From: Linyphia triangularis
Lineage: Eukaryota > Arthropoda > Arachnida > Araneae > Linyphiidae
Direction of reading: 5' to 3'
DNA: 64,000 bases
Assembly: GCA_963978545.1 (NCBI GenBank)
Contig: OZ021726.1
Span: 56,651,959-56,715,958 of the forward strand
In this document: positions 1-12,448 of the stretch, one piece after another
How the letters are laid out: the number at the start of each line of letters is the position of its first letter
Position numbering within the stretch: position 1 is the first letter of the stretch
Made by a program: the position numbers and the translations under genes
Notes under the pieces: generated by a model
The model's database searches: none
Seen by the model: the letters and a program-made list of their open reading frames with translations, nothing else
What the model was told of the DNA's origin: nothing

Positions 1-549
1 TTTCTTATTTTCTGAATTGATTGTAAAATGCTGGAATTGTGAAAGCATTTTGATAAATGGATGATGAATGTATTTTTCTTGATGTTCAATATTGTGTTTC
101 AAATATTGGCAGGTTAATATCAATAATGCTATTACTAAAATTGCTTAACTAATTATAAGTACTGAGACTTTAAGTTTGGGAGGAAATCATACTTATATAT
201 CTTTGTCATTTATTTATTTATTATTTTATTTTCAAGAAAAGTCCAGATAATGAATTTATTAAAAAGATTATACATAAAATTTTCCTGTTTAGAGACCAGT
301 AAACCAGCGGATTTTTATAAAATATTTAGCACATACTGCTAAGATCATAGAATAAAATCCTTGAAATCAGAAAAAAAAAGAAAAAAAAATTATAAAATAC
401 TCATAATATAAGTCAAATTTTTACAAATGATGCTTCAAAGATAAAACTTATAGGACTAGAAATTCAAAAGTTTATTGGAGTATTTTTACTTTCAATTACC
501 CTCATATGTTAACATTGCATAATAAAAGTATTGTTTTCGGTCCAAAAAA
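1..549. other. AT-rich stretch without a gene
   Basis: I see nothing codable or structured here: short A and T runs, no splice-flanked open frame, no terminal repeats. If the minus-strand gene continues past the left edge, this is intronic or downstream flank. Confidence 0.5.
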
Positions 550-1130
550 TGATTCGAAATAAATTTGACATTTCTCTACGTTTTGGAACATCCCGACTTC
601 AAAAAAGTTATCTAGAAAAAATGTTTGCCTGTGTGTACGTGGTCAACATAATTCCCCATCGAATTGACCTACGATATAAAAATTTTAAAAAATAAGGTTT
701 TTAAGTAATTGTTAAAAAACGGCTTAAATGAGTTTGATTAAAATCGCTATGGTAATGACTCTTAAAGTGTTCTAAACATCCCCACATCCGATATTTCCGT
801 AAAATGCTATCAATGTGTAAGAAGTTTAAAAACAAGTGTTTTTAACCCAGAGTTATCTTTCCTTAAGCAACGCTCATCAACGACCATTTTTTCTACTCTC
901 TTCTGTTCAACTAACAAAAAAGGAAAATGATAGAATTATCAAAAAGTATATCACTAAATTTGCCGTTTTAATGGGGTTATTTTTCCATGTGAGAATTATC
1001 AGCAGAAATATCGTCAAACTGGAAATTTTTCAAATGAATGAAAATATGAAAATGGTAACACTATTCCACTACGAATATAAATAATCCAGTATTATAGGGT
1101 AATTAAAAGCTGTGCGATGTTTCGCATCCT
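550..1130 (+). repeat. dispersed repeat, copy A
   Basis: This block aligns by eye along its length with 14410-15128. Both contain, in the same order, a TTCAAAAAAGTT segment, a GTGTGTACGTGGTCA segment, AAAATCGCT(A/G)TGGTAATG, CTCATCAACGA and a 3' end with AATTAAAAG(C/T)TGTGCGATGTT. The 3' end forms a small hairpin (TGCGA/TCGCA). No terminal inverted repeats or protein are visible. The 82-codon ORF at 836-1084 lies inside it and is not credible as a gene. The family is unclassified; a non-autonomous Helitron-like element is possible because of the 3' hairpin. Confidence 0.6.
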
Positions 1131-2800
1131 TAGTTTTGTGTAAAATCGGCTTCATATTCAGTTTTGTATGCGTACGATGATAAGACTAGTAGAAAAAAAT
1201 TGCAATAGAAAAACTTACACGAGAGAAAATGAAGTAAATTTTTTTTACGTATATTATTGTATTGTTTTCGTATATATTGTAAAATCAACAAAATATTCAG
1301 TTTTGTTTTAGAAACTTTTGCTCTAGAAACGTTTCTTAGAAACAAAATATGTGTTCAATTTCAATTATAATGTTCCCTGGTATATAGACAAATTGATAAG
1401 GTCTTTTTTACGATATTAACAGAATTTGTATATTTGCATTTTTATCATATTGTAGAACTACACAAATCATATTACGGCCTTGTTTTTGTGAAGCCTTTTT
1501 AAAGATGGATGGAAAAAATCTATTATTGTAAATTGGATGAGGACGTATTCTCAGATCAAAGCAATCTGTTATAAGTATAAGAAATATTGCAATTCTAATT
1601 ATTAAACGATCCAAGTCTGTTGCTCAAAACTTTCTTAACTACTATGGACATTATGATAAAAAGGCGAAGTACAGATAAGGCAAGAGACAATTCATAATAT
1701 AACAATAAAAATGACTCTGGCAACAATATTGTAAGCGATACGAAAAACCCATGCGCCTCTTAAATTATATAAATAGTTACAATAAAAAATGACTTTTATA
1801 AAAAAAAAGAAAAAGTATAGCCTAATAAATGTCAAATGATATTCTAAAAAAAATATTTTAATGGTGCAGATAACTGGGATGTCATTTTTTCAACTGAATA
1901 AAGTTTGACATGGATTGTCTTTGCGAATTCATTTTTTTTCAAGATATTCGGTACGAAGGTTCGTACTTTTTAAAGCTTTGGTTTGGATAGTGTCACGATG
2001 ATAAGAAGGTCATACTTGTCTGTGGAACTATTCGCATAGCTTTTGTAGACTCAATAATTAATTGAAATCATTTACAATAACCCCTGAAGCTACCAAAAGC
2101 AACGCTCAGCAAAAATGAGTATTATGAATTTCAGTAAAGCAAAGTCTTTGTTTGACTTAATAGTAGTTTGAGGCAAATGAGGCCAAACTAATTTAATTTA
2201 TCATTTGTATGTTACTAATTTTTGAGAATAAAAAGTGCATGTTGGCACTATTTTTCTGAAATAAGATTCAAACTAAGTAAAATTCTCTATAATTCCCGCT
2301 TTTTACCATTTGATTTAGGTATTTGCTATATTCACGTGTTTTTATATGAGTAATTACAAAGGTTATTTCTTAGATTATATTTTTTAAGGGGTCGCTCTTC
2401 ATATGAAATATTTCAGATCAAGCCAAGATGTTCGATGAAACATCTCATGACTACAATACAACCATAATACCAGTTTTTCAATAAATATTTCCTCATAAAT
2501 CTTATATTTTCCAGCAACATACTCCATTCTTGAATTTTTTTGATCAAATGCTATTTAACTCACATCTATTTTTTTTTTTTCCAAATATAGTGCTTGAAAT
2601 TTCACATTTACAACCTTTGGGATCGAGTTCAATTTCTAGCTACGGAATGGATTTTTACCCGTCCTGTAAGTAAATGAATAGCTACTTGCATTCAGACACA
2701 TATATATCTTAAATTATTGACTCCTATTTGAAGTTAGTAATTCATATATCCTCTCGATAGGGTAACTTTAACTGAGTTACACATGTTACGAGCCATCTTT
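1131..2800. other. non-coding stretch
   Basis: No gene is supported. Around 2590-2710 a sequence with GGGATCGAGTTC and GTCCTGTAAGTAAATG looks like a decayed short interspersed element, but one copy is too little to prove it. The rest is AT-rich single-copy-looking sequence. Confidence 0.4.
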
Positions 2801-2954
2801 AGTTGAAATCACCCTAACATGACAATAAGTACCCGGATGAAATTACGTTTAGTAAAGGTTCTGATTAGCTGAGAATTCTTTGCTGCCAATCAATTCATAT
2901 AGATGAGGCTTCTTTCATCCAGGTACTTAGTGTCAGGTTAGAGTGATTCCAACT
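2801..2954. mobile_element. MITE with about 40-bp inverted repeats, copy 1
   Basis: The ends are long imperfect inverted repeats. The left arm begins AGTTGAAATCACCCTAACAT and runs to CCCGGATGAAA near 2842. The right arm at about 2911-2954, read on the minus strand, begins AGTTGGAATCACTCTAACCT and runs to CCTGGATGAAA. The core between them is only about 70 bases with no ORF, so the element is non-autonomous. A second diverged copy with the same terminal motif is at 19727-19870. The superfamily is not resolved because I cannot define a target-site duplication. Confidence 0.7.
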
Positions 2955-4648
2955 TGAGAGTCTTTTAAAAGAGGAAAAAACATTTGTTGAAATTTTACCA
3001 CCCATGATAAAATGCCGCACTGTAAGGACTTATATAAAAGTTAGTTTTATAGGCTGAGCTTTATCGGGAAATTTGTTAGAGAAAATTTAGATAGTATGAA
3101 AACACTACACTAAAATTTTGAATATGTGACGTATAAATATTGAACTCGAAGTGAAAATTTATTTATTTTCAATTTGAATTTTCAATAAATATTTTATAGT
3201 GTTGTTAGTGATATCATTTAATAAGGATTTGTTGATTTCTGCAGGACTTAGTCTGCTCTAAATGGCACCCTTTAGTTATGGCCCCCCCTGTACATATAGA
3301 ATTTGTATTACAGATTGTTTCAGAGTAAATAAAAATGTTTGATAAGTTTAGTGAAACCAGGGGGTCTCAAATCTTAAATACCTCTAACCTTTATGATTCA
3401 ATAACTAGTTTAACTATCCAAATAAAGCTATCAATTTATAAGAAAAATATGACATGAAGAAGTAAGACATTTCTAAAGTTGCAACTTGTTCAATTTTTAA
3501 CTCTGTCTCAGAATTTCGACAAACTTGAAAAATTAACATTAACTTGCTTAAAAATGTTCTTTCGATAAATATTTGAAACTGTTGAGCTTTTTTTAAAATA
3601 CATGAGTACTCTTTCAATTTTTTAAATACATCGATAATGGTATAAAAGTTTATTAAGCTGAAAAACTTGATAGCTCTGTATAAAAAATAAGTGATTTCTA
3701 CTGAGTGACAACTTCTCATTTTTCTCTTGTGTCATTTTTTTTCCCCTTCCCCTTGTTATTTTTGAACAGCCAACTTTTTAATATTATTCGACTTTTATTT
3801 TTCTGTCTTTGCATTTTTTAAAATCTCAATAAATAACTCCCACTGTCGTCACTCAATACAACTTGACACACACGTGCAATTTTTGAAAAAACATAATATA
3901 AATTTTAGAATACATTTCAATATAAATTTAACGGCATTTTCAAATCAACAAGTGTTTTAAATTTGAAATAAAATAATTTTATTCTTTGGCTTCTTCCTAA
4001 AGAATCATGGTTTACACCCTACAAAATCCATTTTTTTAAATTTTATAAGTAATTATAAATTTAAAATGAACAAAGGAAATATGAGGCAATCGTAACCTAG
4101 GAGTTTCTTCATGTGTATAATACAGAGTGTGTTTAGTGTTCTAAAGTAAATAAAAGAATTAATTTCAATTGAAAAAATTTTAGAATAATTTATTTGAAAG
4201 TGAACTTAGGTTAACTAAATGAGAGACTCTAAACAGTTTGCAAACTTTATGTCGAAAACCCGTGCAATATTTTTTTTATGGTTATATTAGAATGATGTGA
4301 TCTTTCAAGTAAAATAATATAAATCTTCATCTCTGTACATGTATTTAAATAAGAAAAGATTGATCATAAGAGCAATTCAAAGTACTACTACAAACTTAAG
4401 GAAAGATTATCATTTTAATGATAGGGTTTTTAAAATAAACTAAACCGAAATGAAAATTCTCTACCATATTAAATTTTTATCAAAATATTGTGTGAATAAT
4501 ATAAACTGCTCAAAAACAAAACTACTATTAAGCTTTTTTAGAGTAGGATAGAGAGAAGCTCAAGAGCAACTAAAACCATCCTAATTTCACAAGAAGATGA
4601 AGAAACCACGAGAAGAGGGAGAGAGAGGAATCAATCAACAAATCTTAC
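2955..4648. other. non-coding stretch
   Basis: AT-rich sequence without recognisable genes, terminal repeats or tandem arrays. The ORF at 3414-3719 on the minus strand has no family resemblance and no splice-site support. The right end abuts the splice donor of the candidate exon at 4649. Confidence 0.45.
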
Positions 4649-4856
4649 TTTTCCCTTTTGTGTTTTCTTGGCCAAATTTCATGTAGTACATGTAGCGGTA
4701 GATCATTCTCCATAGCGGCGGCCCATGGCTCGCCCCTTCCCAAAACACCTCCTATCACGAAAAATCCGGAACCGGAACCGGTCCGACGAACCCTCACGGT
4801 CCGGTTACTGTGATGATGCGGTCCGGTTGCGGAAAGACGCGGTTCCATTGCAAGAG
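4649..4856 (-). CDS. candidate alternative first exon, unidentified gene
   Basis: On the minus strand a GC- and CpG-rich segment ends in a strong splice donor, GGGAAAA followed by GTAAGA at 4648. No AG follows the pyrimidine tract at 4875-4852, so a first exon with an internal promoter fits better than an internal exon. Two readings are open. From the ATG at 4848 there are 66 codons plus two bases, Arg/Gly-rich, with a second ATG at 4713 in a strong context (GCCGCCGCTATGG). From the ATGs at 4691 or 4682 another frame gives a short peptide (MYYMKFGQENTKGK) and leaves one base, the same phase as the exon at 18265-18230. Only that second frame could share a downstream acceptor with that exon. 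The product is not recognised. It could also belong to another transcript. Confidence 0.4.
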
Positions 4857-5060
4857 AAAGAGGGGGAGGGAATTTGGTGAGGAAGGCGCCATCTAGTGGA
4901 GAGAATAGGAATGAAAAGGATCGATCTTGGGAAGGGGGGGGGGGTAGATGGTAGGATTATGTAAGGGATGTTGCAGAGAGGTGGGTAGAATTGGTTTCAG
5001 GTAATTAAGTGTAGATGATGGCGTTTCAGGAAGGCGGGGGATTTGAGATTGTCCAATGGA
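4857..5060 (-). promoter_or_regulatory. possible promoter upstream of the 4.85-kb exon
   Basis: Directly upstream of the candidate first exon on the minus strand lies a G-rich (plus strand) block with a G run near 4936-4945 and several CG dinucleotides, far less AT-rich than its surroundings. I see no TATA box. Calling it a promoter is inference from composition and position. Confidence 0.25.
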
Positions 5061-6097
5061 GTAGAGGGATGTGTTAGTCTATTGCAGGATTATTGAATAC
5101 CGGACTATGATCTTAATTTCAGGAATCTACTACAAAAGAACTTAAAATTAAGCTTATGTATATACTTACGTAGAAAAAATCCTTGCCGGAAACTAAAATT
5201 CTATATTAAAACACAATCGAAATCAATACTAAATAAGTTCAGGGTATTTGAAAAATTAACAGGACTTAATTAAAAATCACATTAAGAAGCTTTTTCTCAA
5301 AATTTATCATAAAAATGTTATTCCCTCCCCCCCCCCCATACCTACTAAAAATAGTTCGTTTTTCTGTATAAGATTCTACATAACAATAATTATTTTTACA
5401 TCCTTAATCATTTGCAACACACAATTCCCTTAAATAACATCGGGCAGCTATGGCACAAACTCAAAATTTCGATTGGATGGAATTTCAATCAAGGTCTGAG
5501 TTTGCACCTGTATTTTCTGTATAAAAACGATATTGGTGTTGAACTTATTCATTCCATATGTCACCAATATTTGTTTCTTAATTAATACTCTATGTGCGCT
5601 AAAATATTTTAATAATTTTTGGCCAGTTTTTGAGTTACATAAAATGCGCCAACATATACTCATTATTAAGCATATGGAAATCTTTTTCTTTTTTTTAAGG
5701 TTGTAAATTATTCTGACATTCTTATTTATTTAAATTCAATTAGAGAAAGAGTACTAATTATTTGGAGAATGGGCAAACATTATTAGGATGTTTTAATGGA
5801 GATATTTATGACTAGAAAAATATAAGAACCATACCACACTGAAACAATTCAACAACATTTAAAAAACGGAAACATCCATATAATTACAGTTTTTAATCGA
5901 CAGTTTATTTAGGTAAACAAAAATAATGCAGTAGGATTTTTTTATGTATGATATTCAGAAATCCATTTTTCAAAGTTCTTGAAACTATTAACTACTTTTG
6001 TCGAATAGAACAAGCCTTTTCTGTCTGATTGATAGTAAGTTACAAAGTTATTCTTTAAAACTTATTTTCAAAAATTGCTTCTTATTCATTCATTATA
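5061..6097. other. non-coding stretch
   Basis: AT-rich sequence without genes or clear repeats, with a C run at about 5329-5338. It ends at the TA target dinucleotide of the mariner element. Confidence 0.4.
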
Positions 6098-7309
6098 AAA
6101 GGGGACCGAAAAGTAATGTCATCATGAAATTTCAAACAGATAATTTTTTACCAAGTTTCCATTTTTAATCATTTATGTAATCATCCTCGGTATCAACAAC
6201 CTTTCGCCATCTAGTGTGAAAATTTTCAATGCCGGATCGATAAAAATCAATTGGTTTGTGTGCAAAATATCTAGAAATGGTATTTTAGACATCATCTGAA
6301 TTTTTAATTTTTTTTTGCCACTTAGAAAATGTTGTTGTGATCAGAATAAATGGAAACCCGATGGCGCAATATCGGGTAAGTATGATGGTTGAAGCAATAC
6401 CGTCCATCCCTAAATCATTTATTTTTTCCAGGATTCGTCTTGCACAGTGCGATCTTGCATAATCGTGTTGCAGAATAAAGCCTTTTCTGTTGACAATCAC
6501 TTGACACTTTTCTGTTAAATATTGGTTTACTTGATACAAATGATCACAGTAAAGTTCTGCATTCACAGTTTGTCCAGGTTTCAGCACTTTAAAATGAACG
6601 ATTCCGCACATACTTCACCAAAAACACAAAAGTGCCTTTTTGAGATTTGAACTCGACTTCGTGGTGATTTATTCGAAGAGAGCCACTGCCTTTTATATTT
6701 TGGATTATCATAGAGGACCCATTTTTTCATTTCCTGTGATCATGCAATCAATAAATGCTTCTGTATTGCGCCGCTGAAGCAATAAGTTGCATGTGGTGGA
6801 TCGGTTAGCTATGTTTTCTTCGGAGAGATTATGCAGGATCCAAACACCTGTTCTGCTTACATTACCAATCTGCTGCAAATGTTCTTGGATGGTGGACTAA
6901 GGTTGGTTAAGATCGTTTGACAGTCCATCGATTGTCTGACAAGGATTTGCTTCCACTTCCACACTTAACAAGTCAATGTCTGAAGTTGTTGGTCTTCCTG
7001 ATAGGTACGAGTCGGAAAGATCGAAATTTCCGGATTTGAACTTAGAAAACCAACATTAGCATTTACGAACGTCTAATAAGTTTCGATAAACATCGAAAAT
7101 GTTTTTGGTAGCAACCATTGCGTTACTACACTAGAGAAACTCAAAAAGCATACAATACCAGATATGTATCTCTTTTGGTATTTGACTGGCCATATCACCA
7201 TAAATTGCCAAAAAAATAAATTATTACTTATGAGTAAGTACACAATGAGCTGATAAATGACTACGAATATTGGCATTCGCAGTAACGATATTACTTTCCG
7301 GTCCCCTAA
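6098..7309 (-). mobile_element. mariner-type DNA transposon, inactive
   Basis: Inverted repeats mark both ends: GGGGACCGAAAAGTAATGTC at 6101 and, read from the right end on the minus strand, GGGGACCGGAAAGTAATATC. TA dinucleotides flank at 6096-6097 and 7310-7311, the normal mariner duplication. The length of about 1.2 kb suits the family, whose members are usually near 1.3 kb. The transposase inside is broken (see 6285-7276). It lies in an intron or 3' flank of the minus-strand gene, in the same orientation. Confidence 0.85.
6285..7276 (-). pseudogene. mariner transposase pseudogene
   Basis: The clearest piece, 6611-6285, contains VHFKVLKPGQTVNAELYCD and HDYARSHCA. These match the mariner transposase core and the block around its second catalytic aspartate (usually HDNARPH), with the Asn and Pro changed. 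The third catalytic block, normally SPDL followed by a D, is not readable in the same frame. A second open piece at 7276-7073 probably covers the N-terminal DNA-binding part. The coding region is split by stops and frameshifts, so no functional enzyme is expected. A working enzyme would cut and paste DNA at TA sites. Confidence 0.8.
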
Positions 7310-8244
7310 TAAAACAACGTATTTTTAAAATAATCCTAGGTTGGTTCTAAACTAAAGTGCGTGCTTATGGATAGGGGGATCACAAATATTCACCGAGCCA
7401 TCGGTTGATAAAAAAACAACTATATTTCTTGAGGGGGGGGGAGGGGAGAATAAGATTTTTTTCCAATTAAATTTTTTAATTTATTTTACTTTCCAATTTG
7501 AGTTTTGGTTTTAGCCATGGTTTTTGATTTTATTAAAGTACATGACAGAACAATCATGCCGATTGCTGAAATTCCTTCAATATTTAAAACTGAAGCAATA
7601 AAGTGGACTAAATAAGACTATGTATGTGTAATAAGGTTATGCATTGAAAGAAAAAACACCCTCCTCCTCTTCCCAGAAGGAAACATTTCGATTTGCAAAT
7701 GTAATTCATAGTTCAGTCTATATTTTCTGTGGTCGTTATATTGAAATTATTGAGATATATCTATCCGTTAATCTTAAACATATTTAAAGTATACTATTGC
7801 ACGTTGAAATATCTTTAATTTGACACGAAGAACGTAATAATGTGAACTGTAGCTTTTGTTAAGTTGATTTGGAAAGTGCGTAACTTCCTTATCTACTCGC
7901 AAGGTTTAAATTACCGTAGAAGCTACTTTAAAGTTTCAAATTTCGAGAATTTCCTGTTATCCTATTTCATCAACAAGTATATAATAAAGCTGTAGTGTGT
8001 GAGGGACCCAGCATACCAAATTTCAAGACTGATAACGTTGGATATGTGATAAACGGAAATGTGAAAAAATCAGGTTCTTTAGCAGAGAACAGCGAAATTG
8101 ATGTTAAAATGGCTGTTCTGTGCAGAAGTTCACTTTTAACCCCATGCGAAAATTTTGCTGCTCTATTATAAGTGACTATGAATGGCAGAATTCCCAGATT
8201 AACACCAAACGATGTGTCTATCTTCATAATATTACAAGCGATAA
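7310..8244. other. non-coding stretch
   Basis: No gene supported. There is a G run at about 7434-7444. The sequence at 7960-8230 is less AT-rich, but neither overlapping ORF resembles a known protein. Confidence 0.35.
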
Positions 8245-8345
8245 AAAAAAAAGAAAATTAAAAAAGAAGGAGGGAAGAGGTTGGGGCGGAGTGGGGGAGA
8301 GAAAGAAGAAAAAAAAAAAAAAAAGAAAAAAAAAAGGTGAATGAT
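8245..8345 (+). repeat. polypurine tract of about 100 bases
   Basis: The plus strand is almost entirely A and G over about 100 bases, with only a few pyrimidine interruptions, and contains G-rich groups (GGAGGGAAGAGG, GTGGGGGAGAG). Such tracts can form triplex DNA. The Lys-rich and Phe-rich ORFs here are artefacts of composition. Confidence 0.75.
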
Positions 8346-8394
8346 AAAAAAAGTTTTCGGTCGAGAGTGAAGAAGTCTCCTTTTAAAATTAAGC

Positions 8395-8800
8395 AGTTCA
8401 TTTAGAAACGCGGCATGTTCTGCCGATAAGTCCGATGTCAAAGCGGCAGACATGTAAGTGTATATTATGTTGACTGAGCTTAGACTCGCTTTCGACCTTT
8501 CACAGCCCAGCTTCTAATATAGCCAGGACTCTAATTTTTCTGCCATCGAGTTGGCCCGAGTAAGTAGACAAAAAATAACAACCAGAATGTTGTTCTTCTT
8601 CCGATTCTACTTCTTTTTCTGGTTACGACCGAAACTTTAGCGAGGGCTACATCCAAAACTATTAAACGATTTTTGACTATTATTTTTTATTTTTCTCAGC
8701 TTTGTAAGAGGAATGGCCTTTTGTACGATTTGATGGTTACGAGGGTCTGTCACAACCCCCCTCCCGGAAATGAATTCGATACTTAAGAATTTTAACCTGG
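8395..8800. other. base-balanced unique island
   Basis: This segment has more even base composition than its flanks, no internal repetition, no splice-flanked frame and no terminal repeats. It could be a conserved regulatory element or an unrecognised old repeat. Nothing in the sequence decides between these. Confidence 0.25.
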
Positions 8801-8816
8801 CCTACAGCTTAAACGA

Positions 8817-8819
<3 letters not shown>

Positions 8820-8890
<71 letters not shown>
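8820..8890. repeat. (AT)n microsatellite
   Basis: An uninterrupted run of alternating A and T of about 70 bases. Confidence 0.95.
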
Positions 8891-8893
<3 letters not shown>

Positions 8894-9147
8894 CCCCTTC
8901 TTTTTTTTTTTAATTCCTCTCATATTGATTAGAAGAATTGTATATGAACCTTTTGAATGAATTAATGCGAATTCCCTTCAGAAATTATTCTGGAACTTTA
9001 GTCCGGGTAATGACTGATTACACTGTAATTAGAAAAGAGTACCTTTTTCCTATTTTCCAATTAAATTGCATGTTTATCAAAGCTCTGCTAACACGTGTTT
9101 CAATTTTGAGTTAGAAATCCACTTTCAGTTTAAATAAAGTTTACAAG

Positions 9148-9217
9148 GAGTCGGGTTGGTTTTGAACCAATCACCTTCTGAATAGTAGCCTGATATCTTA
9201 AAGACAGCCACACAGAA
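9148..9217 (-). repeat. tRNA-like segment, probably a decayed SINE head
   Basis: Read on the minus strand it contains GGTTCAAAACC, which fits a pol III B box (GGTTCRANNCC), then a pairing CCAACC stretch. About 30 bases upstream is a GGCTACTATTC segment in the place of an anticodon arm. The acceptor ends do not pair well and the A box is poor, so a working tRNA is unlikely. It is distinct from the SINE family at 12.3 kb. Confidence 0.35.
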
Positions 9218-9409
9218 GATTGTTTAAAGCTCTCTTAAAATAATAACGAGTCTTATATTTGAAACTTAAAGCGAAAGTTGTCTTAAAACACACTTTTTTC
9301 TATATTTATTGGTACGTAAAGCTGGTAATCCTCAATTTCGCATATAAAGCATGTATTTTGTTTTTTAAAGTCCGACTTACTTTTTATTATTACTTATTTT
9401 TAGTACATA

Positions 9410-9581
9410 CAGTCGAACTCCGTTAACGTGAAATCGCTTAACGTAATATCCCGTTTAAAGCAAAGTAAAAACAGTTCTCCGTACTTAAAACTTAACGTTA
9501 ATTTCTTCATTTAACAAGAAATTCGGTTAACGCGAACAATTTCGTCAGCCCCATCGACTTCGCGTTAACGGGGTTTCACTG
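9410..9581. mobile_element. pogo/Tigger-type MITE
   Basis: The ends are inverted repeats flanked by TA: left CAGTCGAACTCCGTTAACG, right (minus strand) CAGTGAAACCCCGTTAACG. Inside are several further copies of GTTAACG or CTTAACG in both orientations, typical of short pogo-derived elements. Length is 172 bases with no ORF, so it would depend on a transposase elsewhere. Confidence 0.8.
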
Positions 9582-12256
9582 TATTTGCATGTTTTTGTTC
9601 TCAAATTATAACTAGTAGGTACATATTTTTCATTGTGAAAATTTTTTTTGGTGTGGTAAGAAGGATTTCTACTTAATAGAAACGAAAAGGATTTGTATTA
9701 CAAAACTAAATCTCTCAACAATATTTAATCGTGATATTTATTGTCGCTTTCAATACAAAGAGTTTAATGTGAATCTAACGGTGTTATCGGTTACGCCATT
9801 TTGCACTTAAAGCAATGATATGATTAATCACGTTAAAATATCCATCGACCGTATATTGCTAATTTAGAACATAAAAAAAACGCAACAAAAATAATAGACA
9901 TAAAAACAATTAGTCTTTATAAAAAACTACAAAGTAAAATGATCAGCCTAAAAAAGTTATGAAATCTGATACTTTCTCCAAGTGGCCGCGTATAATTTCT
10001 TTGCGTTACTTGTACACAATAAAATAAATTAGGATTATTGGGAGGAATTCTCATAGGAGGGAGGAATCCTCATAGTAATTTAGAATATTTTAAGAACGTG
10101 ATATTTTAGGCGTTTTAGAAAACTCCACCTGTTTTAACACCGGATTCTTCGTACCTAGGTTTTATTGCTCTATTTAGTTTGCATGTTTCCAAAAGTTAGA
10201 ATTATTACCAAATTTATTACCAAACAAGTGGGATTTTGAGTAGAACTCTTGGAGAAGTTTGGGATAGATATTTTTATAATAGAATACCTTCGAGCAAATA
10301 AGGCCAGGATGGAAATTATGCGGCACTACGATTGATCATTCAAGAAAAAAAGTTGAATATTTTAGGTGGTGTGATGAACATGATTTGGAAAGGTGAGTTT
10401 TGAATGGGAAGTAAAACTGACCTGTCAACCAGGATTATGACAGTTCACAACAATTCTTAAAGATATTAATATTGAGTTTATAGTTGACGAAAGAAAGATT
10501 TTTTGGGAAATATAAAAATCTGATGTGACGAGGGTCCTAAGCAGAAATCCATGTACGTCCAGTACTGTATAATCTTCCAGTCGAAAATTTAAATTATTTG
10601 AATTAATTCAGACTAATTGGTTTAATTCTTATATTCCTGAACCCATCTAAAATTTAGGTTAAGGTAATTGTAACCTTGTATTGCATATTTGTATCATCTT
10701 AGACTAAAACTAAAGATTGTTATTTATTTCCGGATATTTGTTTACGAGTTCGGATAACTTTAAGTTTTTGCATTACAGTTATTGCATTTATAGTTATTAA
10801 AATTACTATTAAAATATTACTATCTTTAATTACATAACGAAATGTATAAGGTTCAAAGAATGATTAAATATTTTAATCACCAAAGCAAGAAGTACGCGAC
10901 TCAACACATAGATGGTCTAGTTAGAAGTTATTGTATAAATCATATACTTTCTTCATTTAAAATTATTTTCTTTTCAAAATTAGTATCTTGATACATTATT
11001 TTAATGTATTGAAGTGGATTTATTAAAAATGTTGGTTGTGGTAGAATTAAATGTGTTTAGGGGATAATTTGTGAGGAAGATCTGTCTTTTGAACTGCTTT
11101 AGGGACCGTTGTATAGTTTCATTCACTATAGTTTCATTTCACTACTATAGGAAATGTACTAATAAACATAATAAATAACATTTATCAATGAGAATGAAGG
11201 TTTACATAATGTATCAGGGAGTAGTAGATTTAGGCTCAAGCAATATTTGGTGCATTTTCTGTACAGAGCAAAAATCTGTTTAAAATATGTATTTCGGTTT
11301 TTCGGAGTAAATCATGCATTTCGGTATATTTGTAATAATGAATTCGATTTGAATAAAAGATAAATTTTTTTAAGAAATGGACACTGTCCAGGGATAATTA
11401 TAACTTTAAATTTTAAAAAAGTAGTCTCAAAACTTTTATAACAAACTTAGACGATATAAAAATTAAGATAGATTTTTTATACATGTTGAAGCTACCAAAT
11501 GAAGCATCATCATATTGGTGTAGTAGTTCCATTAGTACAAACACACATACAAAGTAAACGTATAAGTTTTCTTAGTCTTGCTACAAAGCAAATTCCTTGT
11601 GCAATACTTCTGTCGTGTGTGAACTAATGTGTTGACTAAATAAAAAAAAAAAAAAAAAAATGAGTTAAATATTTAGTTTATACCCTTCAACAAAACTGCA
11701 GTGTGTCGCATTCCATTTCCGATTGAAGTGGCAGAACCAAACGCTCACACGGAATTCTGTAGTTAGTTCCCACCAATCAAAGCATAAAATAATAGTTTTG
11801 TTAGAGATCTATGTTACATTTGAATACCATGATGTGGTAGAAAACCGGTGAAATATTTAATTGGAATTATCAGTCTATCCTCCTAGATATCATGCTTCTT
11901 TTTTTGGGGTAGCAATTTCTATTTTATAAGGCATAACAACAATAATTCAAGCCAACAAAATTTAAAAGAACTGTATTAATTTAATTTTTTTTAATTTCCA
12001 GGGTTTTTTTTATAGGGTAGCTAATAAAGTTTTTAAAGAGTTATACAAAACACTGTGTTATTTTACCTTCAATTTTTATTATTGCTCTTTTAATACTGTT
12101 ATTATTATACCAGATATGAAATCCCATATATTTTAAATTAACACTTCGGCAGATATTGATGCTCGGAAATGAAGAATTAGGTCAACACGGATATTGCAGA
12201 CTTGTAATCTTCTTTGTATATACCTGTTTCAGAAAATAGGTTATACAGCTGCTATT
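9582..12256. other. non-coding stretch
   Basis: No gene supported. A 19-base unit resembling GGGAGGAATTCTCATAG is tandemly duplicated at about 10039-10077. An A run sits at about 11642-11660. The rest is AT-rich. Confidence 0.4.
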
Positions 12257-12270
12257 CTATATAAAATAAC

Positions 12271-12448
12271 GCCGACCGGACGGTATAGTGGTTAGCGTGC
12301 TAACTTCTAGACCGCGAGGTTGCGGGTTCGAGTCCCGTGTTAGGCATGGGTGTTTGTAAATGTATGTTGGCTTGTCTAATGACGAATGTTTCGGCGCATT
12401 ATAGCCCTCGTGTTGCTGACGGTGCCAGATAATCTGAATACAACCAAC
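12271..12448 (+). mobile_element. tRNA-derived SINE, copy 1 (full length)
   Basis: The head is tRNA-like: A box TAGTGGTTAGCGTGC at 12286-12300 and B box GGTTCGAGTCC at 12325-12335, fitting pol III internal promoters. The body carries TGTATGTTGGCTTGTC and CGGCGCATTATAGCCC, and the 3' end is ATACAACCAACC with no poly(A). The insertion is bounded by a perfect 14-base duplication (CTATATAAAATAAC) at 12257-12270 and 12449-12462, so it is a genuine retroposed copy and probably fairly young. Three more copies are at 25220, 27636 and 43521. Confidence 0.93.

Noticed and set aside
2590..2666. Possible plus-strand exon with poly-T acceptor and GTAAGT donor
   Set aside because: The sequence resembles a decayed SINE, there is no partner exon in phase, and the peptide is unrecognised.
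12271..12345. A working tRNA gene
   Set aside because: The promoter boxes are good, but the unit continues into a repeated body, has a target-site duplication, and recurs four times. It is a SINE head.
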